Shown here in pieces: positions 48,976-58,900 of a stretch of DNA of 64,000 nt (its first letter is position 1; each line of letters opens with the position of its first letter). The notes under the pieces were generated by a model. The model ran no database searches. It had not been told where the DNA came from and saw nothing but the letters and a program-made list of their open reading frames with translations. Source of the DNA: Metarhizium brunneum (lineage: Eukaryota; Ascomycota; Sordariomycetes; Hypocreales; Clavicipitaceae); assembly GCF_013426205.1 (NCBI RefSeq), contig NC_089426.1, forward strand, positions 620,001 through 684,000. The letters run 5' to 3'. Made by a program: the position numbers and the translations under genes.

Positions 48976-50906
48976 TTTGTGGACGGGACTGCGAGGTTGG
49001 GTGTGACGATGTTCAAAATCTGTTGCCCGTCAACCTGTCAAGCAAACACTTGTTTGGCCGTCCTTCGTGGGTTGGTTTGCTTTGGCAGACGATGTCTCGG
49101 TTTTTTTTAATTCACCTCGATTGAGACATGTTGCGCTGTACGGGGCAACAAGAAAACGTCGCTCTGCGAGATTAATGAGTGGCTGTTCTGACCTTTTATA
49201 CTGTCATGCACGCCGTATTACGTGCGTGTTGAAGGCGCGAAACTGGTTCATGAGGAGCCTCCTCTCCACCTGAGAGGTTTGATACCAATTGTGAGGTTAC
49301 ATTGCATTCTTGCACTCCTGTCAGTTGTCTCTTTTTCCACTTGAAAAGGCGCTGTGCAGCGAGTTGCGAATGACCCAGAATCGTTCGATAACACCGGGTT
49401 GTCAGCAATAGAATTTGATCACAACACGTGCCTGTCCGTGCCTAACCGGTCTCACTATATATCAACATGTCCCGTCCATGAATACTGAAAACATGCCGCG
49501 CCAGTCGGATGCAGACAAGCCTGGCGACCATACACACCCCATTGGCAGTGAGTGTGTAGGGTAAGTAGCCCTGAGGATGAGAAGAGGGTAAGGTCATCGA
49601 CGGCACTAAGCATTTTCGACCAGAACTGGTACAGCGTCGGGCCTTATGGACGGATAGTGAGGAAGTTGCTTGCCGCCTGCTTTTCCCGTCAGTTGGCCCC
49701 GGCAATAAAGAATGCTGCTTCACCAGGTGAAATTGCCGCCTTGAGACCCTGCATTCGCGAGAAGCTCGGAGGAGCGCTGATCAACGGTAGATTTCGAAAC
49801 AGTTTGCATCATGTTTCTGGTGCGATCGGCAACGACCCTAGCCCTGCCCTTTGAACTCTGCTTAGCCTTTAAGGAGTCAACTTCATTTTGCGAGTCACAT
49901 AAGCCCGCCCATAATTCAAGATGCATCCCATTATGCATCCATTGCGTCTCGCCTCTGCTATGGAACGACGAATCCGTTATTGCATGATCTTGCATTATTG
50001 CCGCTCATCATGCCGGCGCTGAATGATGCCACAGTCGGCATCCCTTTGCACCACGTCGCATGCCGGGACAATATATTTGCTTATGCCCATATGTGAGCAT
50101 CGTGCGCCTGCATTGGTTTTCAATGCCGATCTCCGTATGGACTGGATAAGAGAAATGAGTAGTCATGACCCTGACAGACCCTGACATGCCTTTAGTCGTG
50201 GCATTGCTCGCTCTCTCCGGCGTCCATGCCCTGTGCCTTCAATGACTGACTAATGACGATGCCTTGTACCAGATTAAGACTTGCATGAACCCGGTGTTGG
50301 GCATTGCTGGCTGCGCATCGCTGTTTGAGCCTGTCAAGTTCCCAGTTCCAATGCTCTCCACTACGACGGCGAGATCGGTTCCTTCCCCTGCTGTCCACTC
50401 TTATCGTTTCCATAACCGTGCTCCATTGTAGAGAAACGGGCGGCATTTGCCATCTATCCCATCATCCCGCATTATCTGCAAGCTTTGAGGCTATTATTGC
50501 CGGTTCCCAACAAGGCGTTGTCGAGGGATGGACCTTTGCTGATACGGGGGAACCTTGCCACCCACCAGAGAAAGCAGTTGCCCATCATGGTCTCGCCATT
50601 CTCCCTAGTGTATTGCATGAGTTACCCACCTCCTCTTCCAGGCAGCTCGAAACAGCACGAAAGCTAGTCTCGTGCCCGCTGTCTAAGACAACTCTGACCA
50701 AGCTGCAAGCTGACAGTTGAGGGATTGGCAGGTCAATGCAATCTGTCAGCTACTTGCTGTCTGGAGTGCAATGTTGTGAATTTTCCACATTCGAAAGAGG
50801 AAAATTTTGTGGCGGAGATGCAATAGTACGGTCAATATTTGTTTCTTTGTACAACACGGAGTCCTTGCTGTGGTGGTTGAACCTAAATGGTTAGGACGAT
50901 GATTTG

Positions 50907-50922
50907 TACGGAGTACTCCGTA
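50907..50922. repeat. Perfect palindrome of TACGGAGTA words
   Basis: TACGGAGTACTCCGTA equals its reverse complement and joins two inverted copies of the recurrent 9-mer. Confidence 0.85.
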
Positions 50923-51346
50923 TCCCGCAATCTTATTCCGATTGTTGGTAGGTTAGAAACCTGACTCACATCATAATAGAGTTGCCTCGTCTTCCTTGTT
51001 CAACTCCAGCGTAATGCATTGACATGACAATCAATATGATGTCTTGGCTACTTTCTTGGCTCCTGCGTATCTTCGGCCTCCGGGCATGCTGCCGAGATTC
51101 CGAAGCTGTATTCAACCTTGTTGATAGCATCTGCGCGCCCAGGGCATGCGAATGCGTTGACTGCTTGCGGACGGGAATAGAAACCGCCACTGCGGCTACG
51201 CCTTGTGGCAGATGCGCCTCTTTTGGCGGCGCTTTATAGGGGCACTGGCGAATACAAGTGGACGGCCAGACAGCGACGTTTCCACTGAAAGCTTAAAGGC
51301 GCAGCTTTGGACCGAGTCCACCAAGATGTACGGGCGATGGTGATGG

Positions 51347-51376
51347 CGATGGCACGCGATGGCACGCGATGGCACG
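51347..51376. repeat. Triple 10-bp tandem repeat
   Basis: Three exact copies of CGATGGCACG in tandem, preceded by related GATGG units. In noncoding DNA. Confidence 0.9.
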
Positions 51377-52287
51377 ATCCTCGTAAGCCTCCCCCCACTT
51401 GGACGCCCTACTTTGCGTAGAGTACCGTACAGTACTCCGTACCGAGTATAACTGCTCGCTGTTGCACTTGATTCCAAGGATGGCCGTACAACACGCCGCA
51501 GACGGGCGGCCGAATTACTCAGGAATGGTGCGCTGGATGGTGGGAACGCGAGGCGCCTTGCTGAACCTTGTATTCCGTATTCCGTACTCCCAGGTGCGAT
51601 ATTACTCAGTATTCCGTAGCTTTCATGGCGTGCTTGGATCCTTGGGGCGTTCAGCTGCCCGTCCGTCAGCGCCGACGGGACCGAGCGGGACGAAGCGTCA
51701 CCAAATGGTGAGAGCGATAGACTTTGATGACTATGCTTTGTGCCCCATCCTGTTTGGCATTAGGAACCAGAACCCTCAGACCACACTCCGTGTTGTCTGA
51801 TGTACTCCTCCAAGCGGACGGCAGGACCGTGATGGGGATCAAAGGGGACTGTCGCAGGCTCCGACCCACTCTCCTGAAGCAAACTGCCGCGACTCGCCGT
51901 CGTGTTTCCAGGCCCTTCTGTCTGGGTTTGCTCCCGATGCCATCTCATGCAGAGTGGTGCGAACTGGCGTGGCATGGTGCGAGGTGCCAATGTCTCGGTC
52001 CATCAAGGCTCCATTTGCATTGCCAGGAGGCGGCCCCCTTTGGCGCCTTGCTTGTGCCATCCCTGCCCCCCTTCGTAAGCCCCTTTGAGGCCTCAGGCAT
52101 CAACGGCCAACATGCTTGACGTGGCCTCAAGATAAAGAGGTCGGCCGCCGCACCACTAGTCGTCATCCATTGCTCTGATCGATCAAGAGAACACCTGTCC
52201 TCATCATATCTGTCAACTCCCCCAATCACCTGGCTCACAGGTAATATCCACTCTAGGCTGACTCACTGCCTTTGCCTGTTGCCTGCC

Positions 52288-52314
52288 ATGCCTTTGGCGT
52301 ATATCTGCCATTGA
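52288..52314 (+). promoter_or_regulatory. Upstream mini-ORF 1 in hacA leader
   Basis: ATG followed by seven codons (MPLAYICH) and TGA, 118 nt upstream of the hacA start. Upstream ORFs are known in the 5' leaders of fungal hac1/hacA messages. Whether it lies in the transcript is inferred. Confidence 0.5.
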
Positions 52315-52388
52315 GGGAACGGGCTGTTTGCTTGCACCATCACCTGCGCTACAAACCTCGCACCAAAACAAAGCCGTGCCCACATCTG

Positions 52389-52406
52389 ATGTCGTCTTGG
52401 ACGTGA
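52389..52406 (+). promoter_or_regulatory. Upstream mini-ORF 2 in hacA leader
   Basis: ATG plus four codons (MSSWT) and TGA, ending 26 nt before the hacA start codon. It is close enough to the start to limit initiation if included in the mRNA. Confidence 0.45.
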
Positions 52407-52431
52407 CGAAACGCGATTCCACACAGTCAAC

Positions 52432-54104
52432 ATGGCGCTCCAGCAAGCATCCCCAGTGGCCAAGTTTGAGGCCTCACCAACCGAGTCCTTCATCTCTCTG
52501 CCTGGTGACAACTACTCACCCCTCTTCGCCCCCAGCACTCCCTCATCAACCATCAACCCCATCGACATGATGACCCCTCAGTCCTTTTCAGAAGACATGC
52601 AGACTCCTCAACTGCCTGCCATCAAGGAAGAGACCGGGGCCAGCCCCTCGCCCGAGGACATCCCTACATCATCAGAGAAGAAGCAGACAAAGAAGAGGAA
52701 ATCATGGGGCCAAGTTCTCCCAGAGCCCAAGACAAACCTTCCCCCGAGGTAAGATAGAAGAGCACAGAGTCAGTTTGCACGCAGAACCTAACATGCTCCC
52801 ACAGAAAGCGAGCCAAGACTGAGGACGAGAAGGAGCAGCGACGTGTCGAGCGTGTTCTTCGGAATCGCCGCGCGGCCCAGTCTTCACGAGAGCGAAAGCG
52901 TCTCGAAGTCGAGGCGTTGGAGCATCGCAATAAGGAACTTGAAGCGATGCTCACCACTGCAAAATTAGCCAACTACGCGTTGCTAGAGGAGCTGAAACAG
53001 TTCAGACGCGATACTGGTGTTGTCACTCGATCATCTTCGCCCTTGAACCCGCTCCGTGACGCTCCTCTGTCTCTGTCACCAGAGCTGTTTAGTTCCCAAG
53101 ATGGCCACAACCCATTAAAGGATACCGCCCACCTGGTAGACGAACTCATCAACTCGACTGTCAATCCTACTGTCAATCCAGCCTCACTGTCTCCCGCGCT
53201 GTCCCCTGTCCCCGATGAGACCCAAACTGATGAAGCCTCAAAGGAGTCGCAGTCCAGCGAACAGGACTTGGCCACCTCTCCCGACCTGACACAACATCCT
53301 GCTGAGATGTTGTCAGACCTGCAGTGTCACAAGTCGGCGAAGGTGCCCAAGTCGTTCCAGGACTCGCAGACTCCGATGTCGCCCTACTTGGTATGGGCTC
53401 TGCAGCTCCGGATGATGCTGCTTTCAGCCTCGGCGATTCTTTCGGCCTGTCAAAGGCCTCTGACACAGATCGCTATGTCCTCGAAAGCGGGCTTCTCGCT
53501 TCTCCCAGCTCCTCAACTCTTGACGACGATTATCTGGCTGGTGACTTTGCCACCGGCTTCTCGGGTCAGTCAACCTTCGACCCCTTCGACATCGACGACT
53601 TCCTCAACGACGATGCCAACCATGTCGCCTCTGACATTATGGCAGCGAGCGACTATGCCGCTGCGGACCACAGCTTCGAGCCCAAAGTCAATGACGCTGA
53701 GATTCAAGTCCCTTAAGAAAATCCTATCCAGCAGCCCCAATCTGGCGCGTCCCTTGATGGATGCGACGATGGAGGCATTGCGGTTGGTTTCTGAGGGATG
53801 CGACTCTCGTGTCGGGGATATTGGGAGCGAGTCCAGTGCGACGCGCGATCAAGTCAGCGAACTGACACAATGTTTGAGGGGCATTGTTTTACCGTCACGA
53901 GAGGTTCTGATGGCTCTCCTCTGGGCCTTGAAGGTCGAGGAGCGGAAGATCCAAAGAAGGAATGACGAAAACCCCCAACTCGAGAGTGGCACCCCAGAAC
54001 ACCAATCATCACACACCAAAACATTTATCTTGAAGGTATCCGGGATGAAGCGAAGTACTCAATTAGATGGCAGGATGGCCAATAAACGGTCACGCCTAGC
54101 GTAA
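52432..54104 (+). CDS. hacA: bZIP unfolded-protein-response factor HacA/Hac1, unspliced frame to 54104
   Basis: Transcription factor of the unfolded protein response, activated when Ire1 removes a short mRNA intron. Exons 52432-52748 and 52805 onward are joined by a conventional intron. The basic region (RVERVLRNRRAAQSSRERKR) and a leucine zipper follow at about residues 106-175. The message holds a 20-nt non-spliceosomal intron near 53325-53344. Without its removal the frame runs to 54104 (about 538 residues). After removal it shifts and ends at 53716 (about 402 residues) with an acidic C-terminus (DSDVALLGMG, FDPFDIDDFLNDD) typical of the activator form. Fungal Hac1 proteins behave in the same way. 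Neighbouring CSM3 faces it from the other side. Confidence 0.95.
53325..53344 (+). other. Predicted Ire1-dependent 20-nt non-spliceosomal intron
   Basis: Twenty nt following CTGCAG. Removing them converts the reading frame by exactly two positions, joining LSDLQ to AQVVPGLADSDVALL. The same frame change results if the cut is 3 nt earlier (53322-53341), joining LSDL to GAQVV. Fungal hac1/hacA genes carry introns of 20 nt at the equivalent place. Exact cut sites are not certain from sequence. Confidence 0.85.
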
Positions 54105-54422
54105 AATGAATTTTATCGCGTGATTGAATTTTTTTTGGGGTAGCGGAACAGGTAAAGGCGTTAAATATGGTTCCAGGTCCAGGAATGACCTTGTTGAGCC
54201 CGGAAATAGCTGTATATTAGGCGAATAAAACGTGTTTGAACTTTTCACACCATTATTATTTCTTCTTTTTCCAGCGTAAGAGTTGAATCACATCAACGCA
54301 ATCAATTTCCAATACGGCACGTCAGACTACCCATAGCAGTAGGGCGACGCGATAACTCCAGAAACGCCATTCAGACGGATAAAATATACAATATACACCG
54401 CACCCGCTCATTCGAAGCTCCA
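54105..54422. other. Convergent 3' intergenic
   Basis: DNA between the stop of the unspliced hacA frame and the stop of CSM3. AT-rich, with a poly(T) stretch near 54128. Presumed terminators of both genes. Confidence 0.5.
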
Positions 54423-55356
54423 TTACCATATACCATCCATTTCCTGCATAGCAGCCTCCTCATCTGCAAAATCATTATTATTGGCATTTACCGTTTTCTG
54501 CACCACGTTTCCGTGATCCGCAGTCTCCGCTTCCATAATCAGAGCATCCAGATCGTCCTCGTCGTGAATATCGACCACCTGAGATTTCTGCTTACTGTCT
54601 TGCCCTTCCGACTCGGCAATAAGTGCATCCAGATCGTCCTCATCGTCTGCTTCGTGCTGCTGTGTACGCGTGATCCTTGGTGTTGCTCCATACAGGTCCT
54701 CGTCATCCGGTACGTCGTCCTGTAATGGTGTTTGCGGCCTTGCGTCTTTTGACGATCCGGCCTCCATAGGTTCAATAGAACCAAAGGCATCTAGTTCAGA
54801 GTCGATTTCTTCTATTGTATCCTTTGGTTTTGACTCGTTGATCATCTCGGACCTGGCTGTTAGGACGCGCTTCTTGTGTCCTGCCTTTTCCACCATGGCT
54901 AGTGCATCGAGAAACTTGGCTTTAGGGAACAAGTCGTCGAGCCACATCTGGTAGAATGATAAGAGGCGAGCTGCGTCTGAGAACTCGTGCCCCTTGCCTT
55001 TGATTTTCAATTCGCGTGCTCGTTGGCGAAGTTTGGGCAGTCCGGCGGGACCTAATAATCTGGGCGTGGGTATTAGCTACTTGTCCTCATGTGTCTTGTG
55101 GGAGAAATGCGGCCAAATCTTTTGAGAGAAAAAGGATACAGTACCTGTCCTCATCGAGCTTCACGAGCGGAGGTCTTGCGCGTTTCTGGACGGAAACCTC
55201 CTCGTCTATACCTAGGCCCTGTGACGGGGGCTCCTTGCGCTTCTTGGCTCGAGGTGAGGGGCTGGGCGATGCAAATGGATCGTCTGATAAGTCGTAGTTG
55301 TCCAAATCATCGTGGCGATTGGGCGGTAATTGACCGGCTGAAAGTAATGTCGACAT
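54423..55356 (-). CDS. CSM3: Csm3/Swi3 (TIPIN-like) replication fork protection protein
   Basis: Component of the fork protection complex with Tof1, which stabilises paused replication forks in the nucleus. 282 residues in two exons, 55145-55356 and 54423-55059. The Swi3 domain spans LLGPAGLPKLRQRA, GHEFSDAARLLSFYQMWLDD and LFPKAKFLDALAMVEKAGHK, matching fungal and animal Tipin proteins. The N-terminus is acidic, then basic (AKKRKEPP), and the C-terminal third is acidic with two copies of a DEDDLDALI motif. The start is the MSTLL codon at 55356 with CACC before it; an upstream ATG at 55392 in the same frame is possible. The short divergent promoter is shared with the complex I gene. Confidence 0.93.
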
Positions 55357-55641
55357 GGTGGTTGGCAGTGAGAAGTAATTCCAGTCTATCACAAATCGTG
55401 AAGCCCATCTTCCTCTTTACGCGTCCTCTTCGGGTGGGACACGCGCTTCTTGGGTGCCCAATTTGATAGCGGTACGTACCCCCCATGGGCGAATCACAAT
55501 CCACGTGATTTGAGTAGTCAGCACCACGTGATCTTTTCTTCCTGAGGCAGGACTCTGGCTTCAGAGCTTCGGTACCATCATACTCCCGAGAACCTTCTTG
55601 AGCCAATTGATCGTTTTGGGGGCCTGAAAACTATTCGCAAA
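55357..55641. promoter_or_regulatory. Divergent promoter shared by CSM3 and complex I gene
   Basis: Only 285 nt separate the two start codons, so the control regions must overlap. No particular motif was assigned; CACGTG elements CCACGTGATT and CCACGTGATC occur at about 55502 and 55524. Confidence 0.6.
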
Positions 55642-56489
55642 ATGGCCGAAACCGCGACCAAGCAGGCGCCTTCGACCTATGTCGGGACGAGCAAGGTCGT
55701 CCAGACGGATTACCCGGTATGTTGGGACGCAATTGATGGTTCAATTTGGAGGATGATGCTAACCGGAATCCAGCTCATCGATAACGACCCGTATGTTTTG
55801 GTGCTCCTTTTACCCGAAATCGACTTTGCGAATGTTCAGTGGCCTTGAGATATTGAGGGAACTGTCTCGGATCGTCGATACGTCATTTTTGGGAAAGGGG
55901 GAGGGAGACATGTGCTAATTTGAGTGAACTAGTCACTTCAAGCGAGTTGTTGGATATGCACGAACGTCCGACTACGTTGCTGGCGGTGCAGCTGCTGCAT
56001 TTGCCCCCGGCGCCCTCTACGCCCTCGAGAAGTTTGCCCCCTCATACGTCGGTAAGGGCGGTTTTGCCAAAGCTATGCGATTAGCTGGCGCTGTTGGTAT
56101 TGCTGGCGGTTTCCTCTACTTTTACCAGCGATCATGTCGTACGTTGACCAAGATGGCACCTGCTAGGCACGGGAGATTTTAATGAAAGCTAACGTCACGG
56201 GGTGCCAGTGCGATTCTACGGCGCTACCGAAAACGCCCGCGAGATCGAGATGGACATGCGAGAAATGGTGGCCAAGGTCAAGGCGGGCCAGTCCCTGTAC
56301 GGTGAAAGCAGATTGAGCCCATACCTGCAAGGTGTTGCAGCCCGACAAAGCAGATACTCTGCGCTCTTCTTCAGCACTGTACCGTGGTTTAACTTTGTCA
56401 ACCACAATCAGCACGGCGTGGACACAGCCAAATACTATCAGCAAGCGGAGCGGGAGTTGGAGATGGAGCGAGCTGCCAAGAGTTCGTAG
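55642..56489 (+). CDS. NADH:ubiquinone oxidoreductase (complex I) 21-kDa subunit
   Basis: Accessory subunit of mitochondrial respiratory complex I found in fungi (NADH-u_ox-rdase and C-terminal NADH_u_ox_C domains), about 192 residues. Exons: 55642-55716, 55774-55790, 55933-56138 and 56209-56489. The second exon is a 17-nt microexon, but splicing it in restores the conserved TDYPLIDNDPHFKRVVGYA. Two hydrophobic segments follow (VAGGAAAAFAPGALYALEKF and AGAVGIAGGFLYFYQ), fitting a subunit anchored in the inner membrane, then a soluble part with FYGATENAREIEMDMREM and PYLQGVAARQSRYSALFFS. Single-copy nuclear gene. Its divergent partner is the fork protection gene. Confidence 0.93.
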
Positions 56490-57631
56490 GCAATGGAAGA
56501 CGCCGAATTGAAGAGCAAGGGTACGGTCGATGCGGAGATATAAAACGGAACGAAATCCAGTCGTCTGTGTATATTAAGCTGGTAAGGGGGACTTGCCTCG
56601 ACGGCTTGGCAACCTATTTTCTTATACAAGTTTTGAAAACAAGCAGTGGTCCACTCTATTTTGCTCGGGAATGGTGAAGGCCTGGCAGTGAACCACAATG
56701 ACTGGCTTGCAGATTGTCGATTACTGTTATTAACAGTGACTTTGCCTTGCCCATGACTGATAGTTCGGAGGCTCTTGCAGGAATATTGGGCAAACTGGGA
56801 TACAACAAAAGAAAAATCCGTCTCTTACAGTGGTGGCCATTTCCAATTCGATGACTACAATTGTTCAAAATAGCAATCAAGCATTCGTTGCCACGAGATC
56901 AAGCCCACGAATTACAGAACCAGTAAAGCGGAAAGCGGAAAGCCATGGTTTTGCAGATATATTACTTGGAGCAAGCATCGTGAGTAAACGTTGGCAGGCG
57001 AGAACGAATGAGTATAGTCACTATATGTCATGGTGAACAACTACGGAGCAGATCAGCATCGCATGAAGTCTTTTACTTTGGCATTCTTTGTGACTGACAT
57101 CGAGAAAGAAAGCGGATAATGACAGCTGCGCCTTTGCTTGATAAGGCGGTGGAATGGTCCTGTCCGGGTGAAATGCATCTAACCTAACAGGGTTGCCCAG
57201 CAAACATCAATTATAAGCGCGATTATGGGACGTGTTGGGCCGGTAACATCTATCTTGTGTTGTGGTATTATTGACAGGAAGAATCCCCCTATCATTCTCC
57301 GTACTAACAAGCGTCGTCGACGGCAATTACTTTCCGCAAGCATTGGCCGAGCTGTATCTCCGCATCTGCAGCAAGACGCGGGGAGGCATTAATCCCTTCC
57401 TCTGTCATTGTTGGCTCCATCAGGCATCTCGGGTCCTGGACTGCTGTGGCTGCGTTGAGACAAACTAAACGTTGAGTGTGAGTACTGTTGGGCAAGTTGC
57501 CCTCGCAGCGTACGTTCACCAATGTTGGTCAGCTAACGTGGCGCAAATAGTGTCTGGCCGCTGTGGAATACATCTCTGCGCCTAGGTTTAACAGAAGACG
57601 CCCCGGACCAACGATTATGAATAGTGCCGAC
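56490..57631. other. Intergenic, no gene seen
   Basis: About 1.1 kb downstream of the complex I gene. Small frames on both strands only. Nothing recognisable besides presumed 3' flank. Confidence 0.5.
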
Positions 57632-58900
57632 TTATCCACCTACACAGTTGTGGCAGAGGTAGACAATGTATCCGAAATACTCTCCAAAGTCTATTTTTAG
57701 AAAAGACGCCACCAAGTCCACATATCCCGGAGAGTCCCGAGTGGAAGGAGCTGGCGGCAAGCCGTCATGATTGATATGCCTCTGATTTCCCCTATGTGGT
57801 AATAATAGTTTACGAATGTTTTTTTTAACGCCTAGAATCGAGTTGCACAGATAGAGTGAAAGAGGAAGGTTTCTGTTGATGTCACTCTTAGCAGCGTCTA
57901 CTCTATAATCCAATAATATTCAGATGTCTTTCTCTTCTGCGCAGATATTAGCTGCATAACAGTGTAGCGCATTTTGTGCATGATTGTTTCTGCTTGATGA
58001 TAAGTCAACTCCATAGGATTTACACGCATCTATAACTTCTGCTATCGTTTGAATACACCCACGACGGTAAGTAACATGAAGGGCATTTTGACTATCCGCG
58101 TCAGCGATAGTGAGATGATAGCGCAAGGCCAACAGGGAGACGGATGCAATATTGCCAGCCTCGCATGCAAGATGCAGAGGCGTCTTGTTATTAGAGCGTC
58201 GGCTTAAAAAGAAAGCCTTCTATTTAAGTAACTTTTTAATAAACTGACTTGGTCTATATTCTCTATATTAAACTTTATGTAAAGCAGATTCTCCGTTAGA
58301 ATTTTTAATGTTAATATTAGTCCTGCTATTCCCAAGTAGTGCTTTTGGCACTGCAAGGCAATTATCTAAAACGGTCTCTTGCCTTACCTCGTAATTGTCC
58401 TCTAGATCTGAGTGATCTAATATTACTTTAACTCTCTAATCGTAATCTGTTTAATGATCCTCTATTTTCTTGCCTTGCAAGGCTTTCGCAAGCATTGAAT
58501 GGAGAGGCGTCTTGTTAAATTCAGAGAGTGCATTTGGGTTCGCTTTATGCTATAAGAAGAACCTCACTATCTTCTTTTGCCTAACTAAGGCGGCGTAATG
58601 CATAGGAGTCAGTCCCCGCCTAATTATGTTGGGAAATAATGACGCCGTGAGGTCTTCTTCGCATTTGCTCTTATCGCCATTAAAAGTGCGTGTCGTAAAA
58701 GAAACGTGCAGTAAAAGAAGCGTGCAGTAAACTCATCTACAGTATTGGCTTGTGCATCTCTTGAATCGTAAGCACGGTTTTATGCAGCCTCCTTTCCCAC
58801 TCGGGATACAATGCGTGGTACCACGATGAAAACCCTCTGGCCCAGAAGCCCGACAAACGCTGCGAGACTGATAGCGTCCAATATAGCCTCGTTTTCCCCT
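57632..58900 (-). pseudogene. Ankyrin-repeat protein pseudogene with RIP-like stop codons
   Basis: The minus strand reads as ankyrin repeats in one continuous frame: GLTPMHYAALVRQKKIVRFFL, then NKTPLHSML, NGESALHKV, NKTPLHLACEAGNIASVSLLAL, ALRYHLTIADADSQNALHV, and on to SDINRNLPLSLYLCNSIL. The frame holds at least six TAA/TAG/TGA codons (for example at 58550-58552, 58451-58453 and 57920-57922) but no indel over its core. Every stop is one C-to-T change away from CAA, CAG or CGA, the pattern left by repeat-induced point mutation. AT-rich patches (58200-58460) agree. The upstream part, 58640-58900, still resembles coding sequence (AISLAAFVGLLGQRVFIVVP). It is not expressed as a protein. Confidence 0.82.

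Larger units (their letters stand above)
48976..52431. other. Gene-poor 3.5-kb block upstream of hacA
   Basis: No gene recognised. It holds several TACTCCGTA words (50907-50922 as a 16-bp palindrome, 51433), variants such as TATTCCGTA near 51580, and a 10-bp triple repeat at 51347. The last several hundred bases probably form the hacA promoter and a long 5' leader with two mini-ORFs. Confidence 0.5.
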
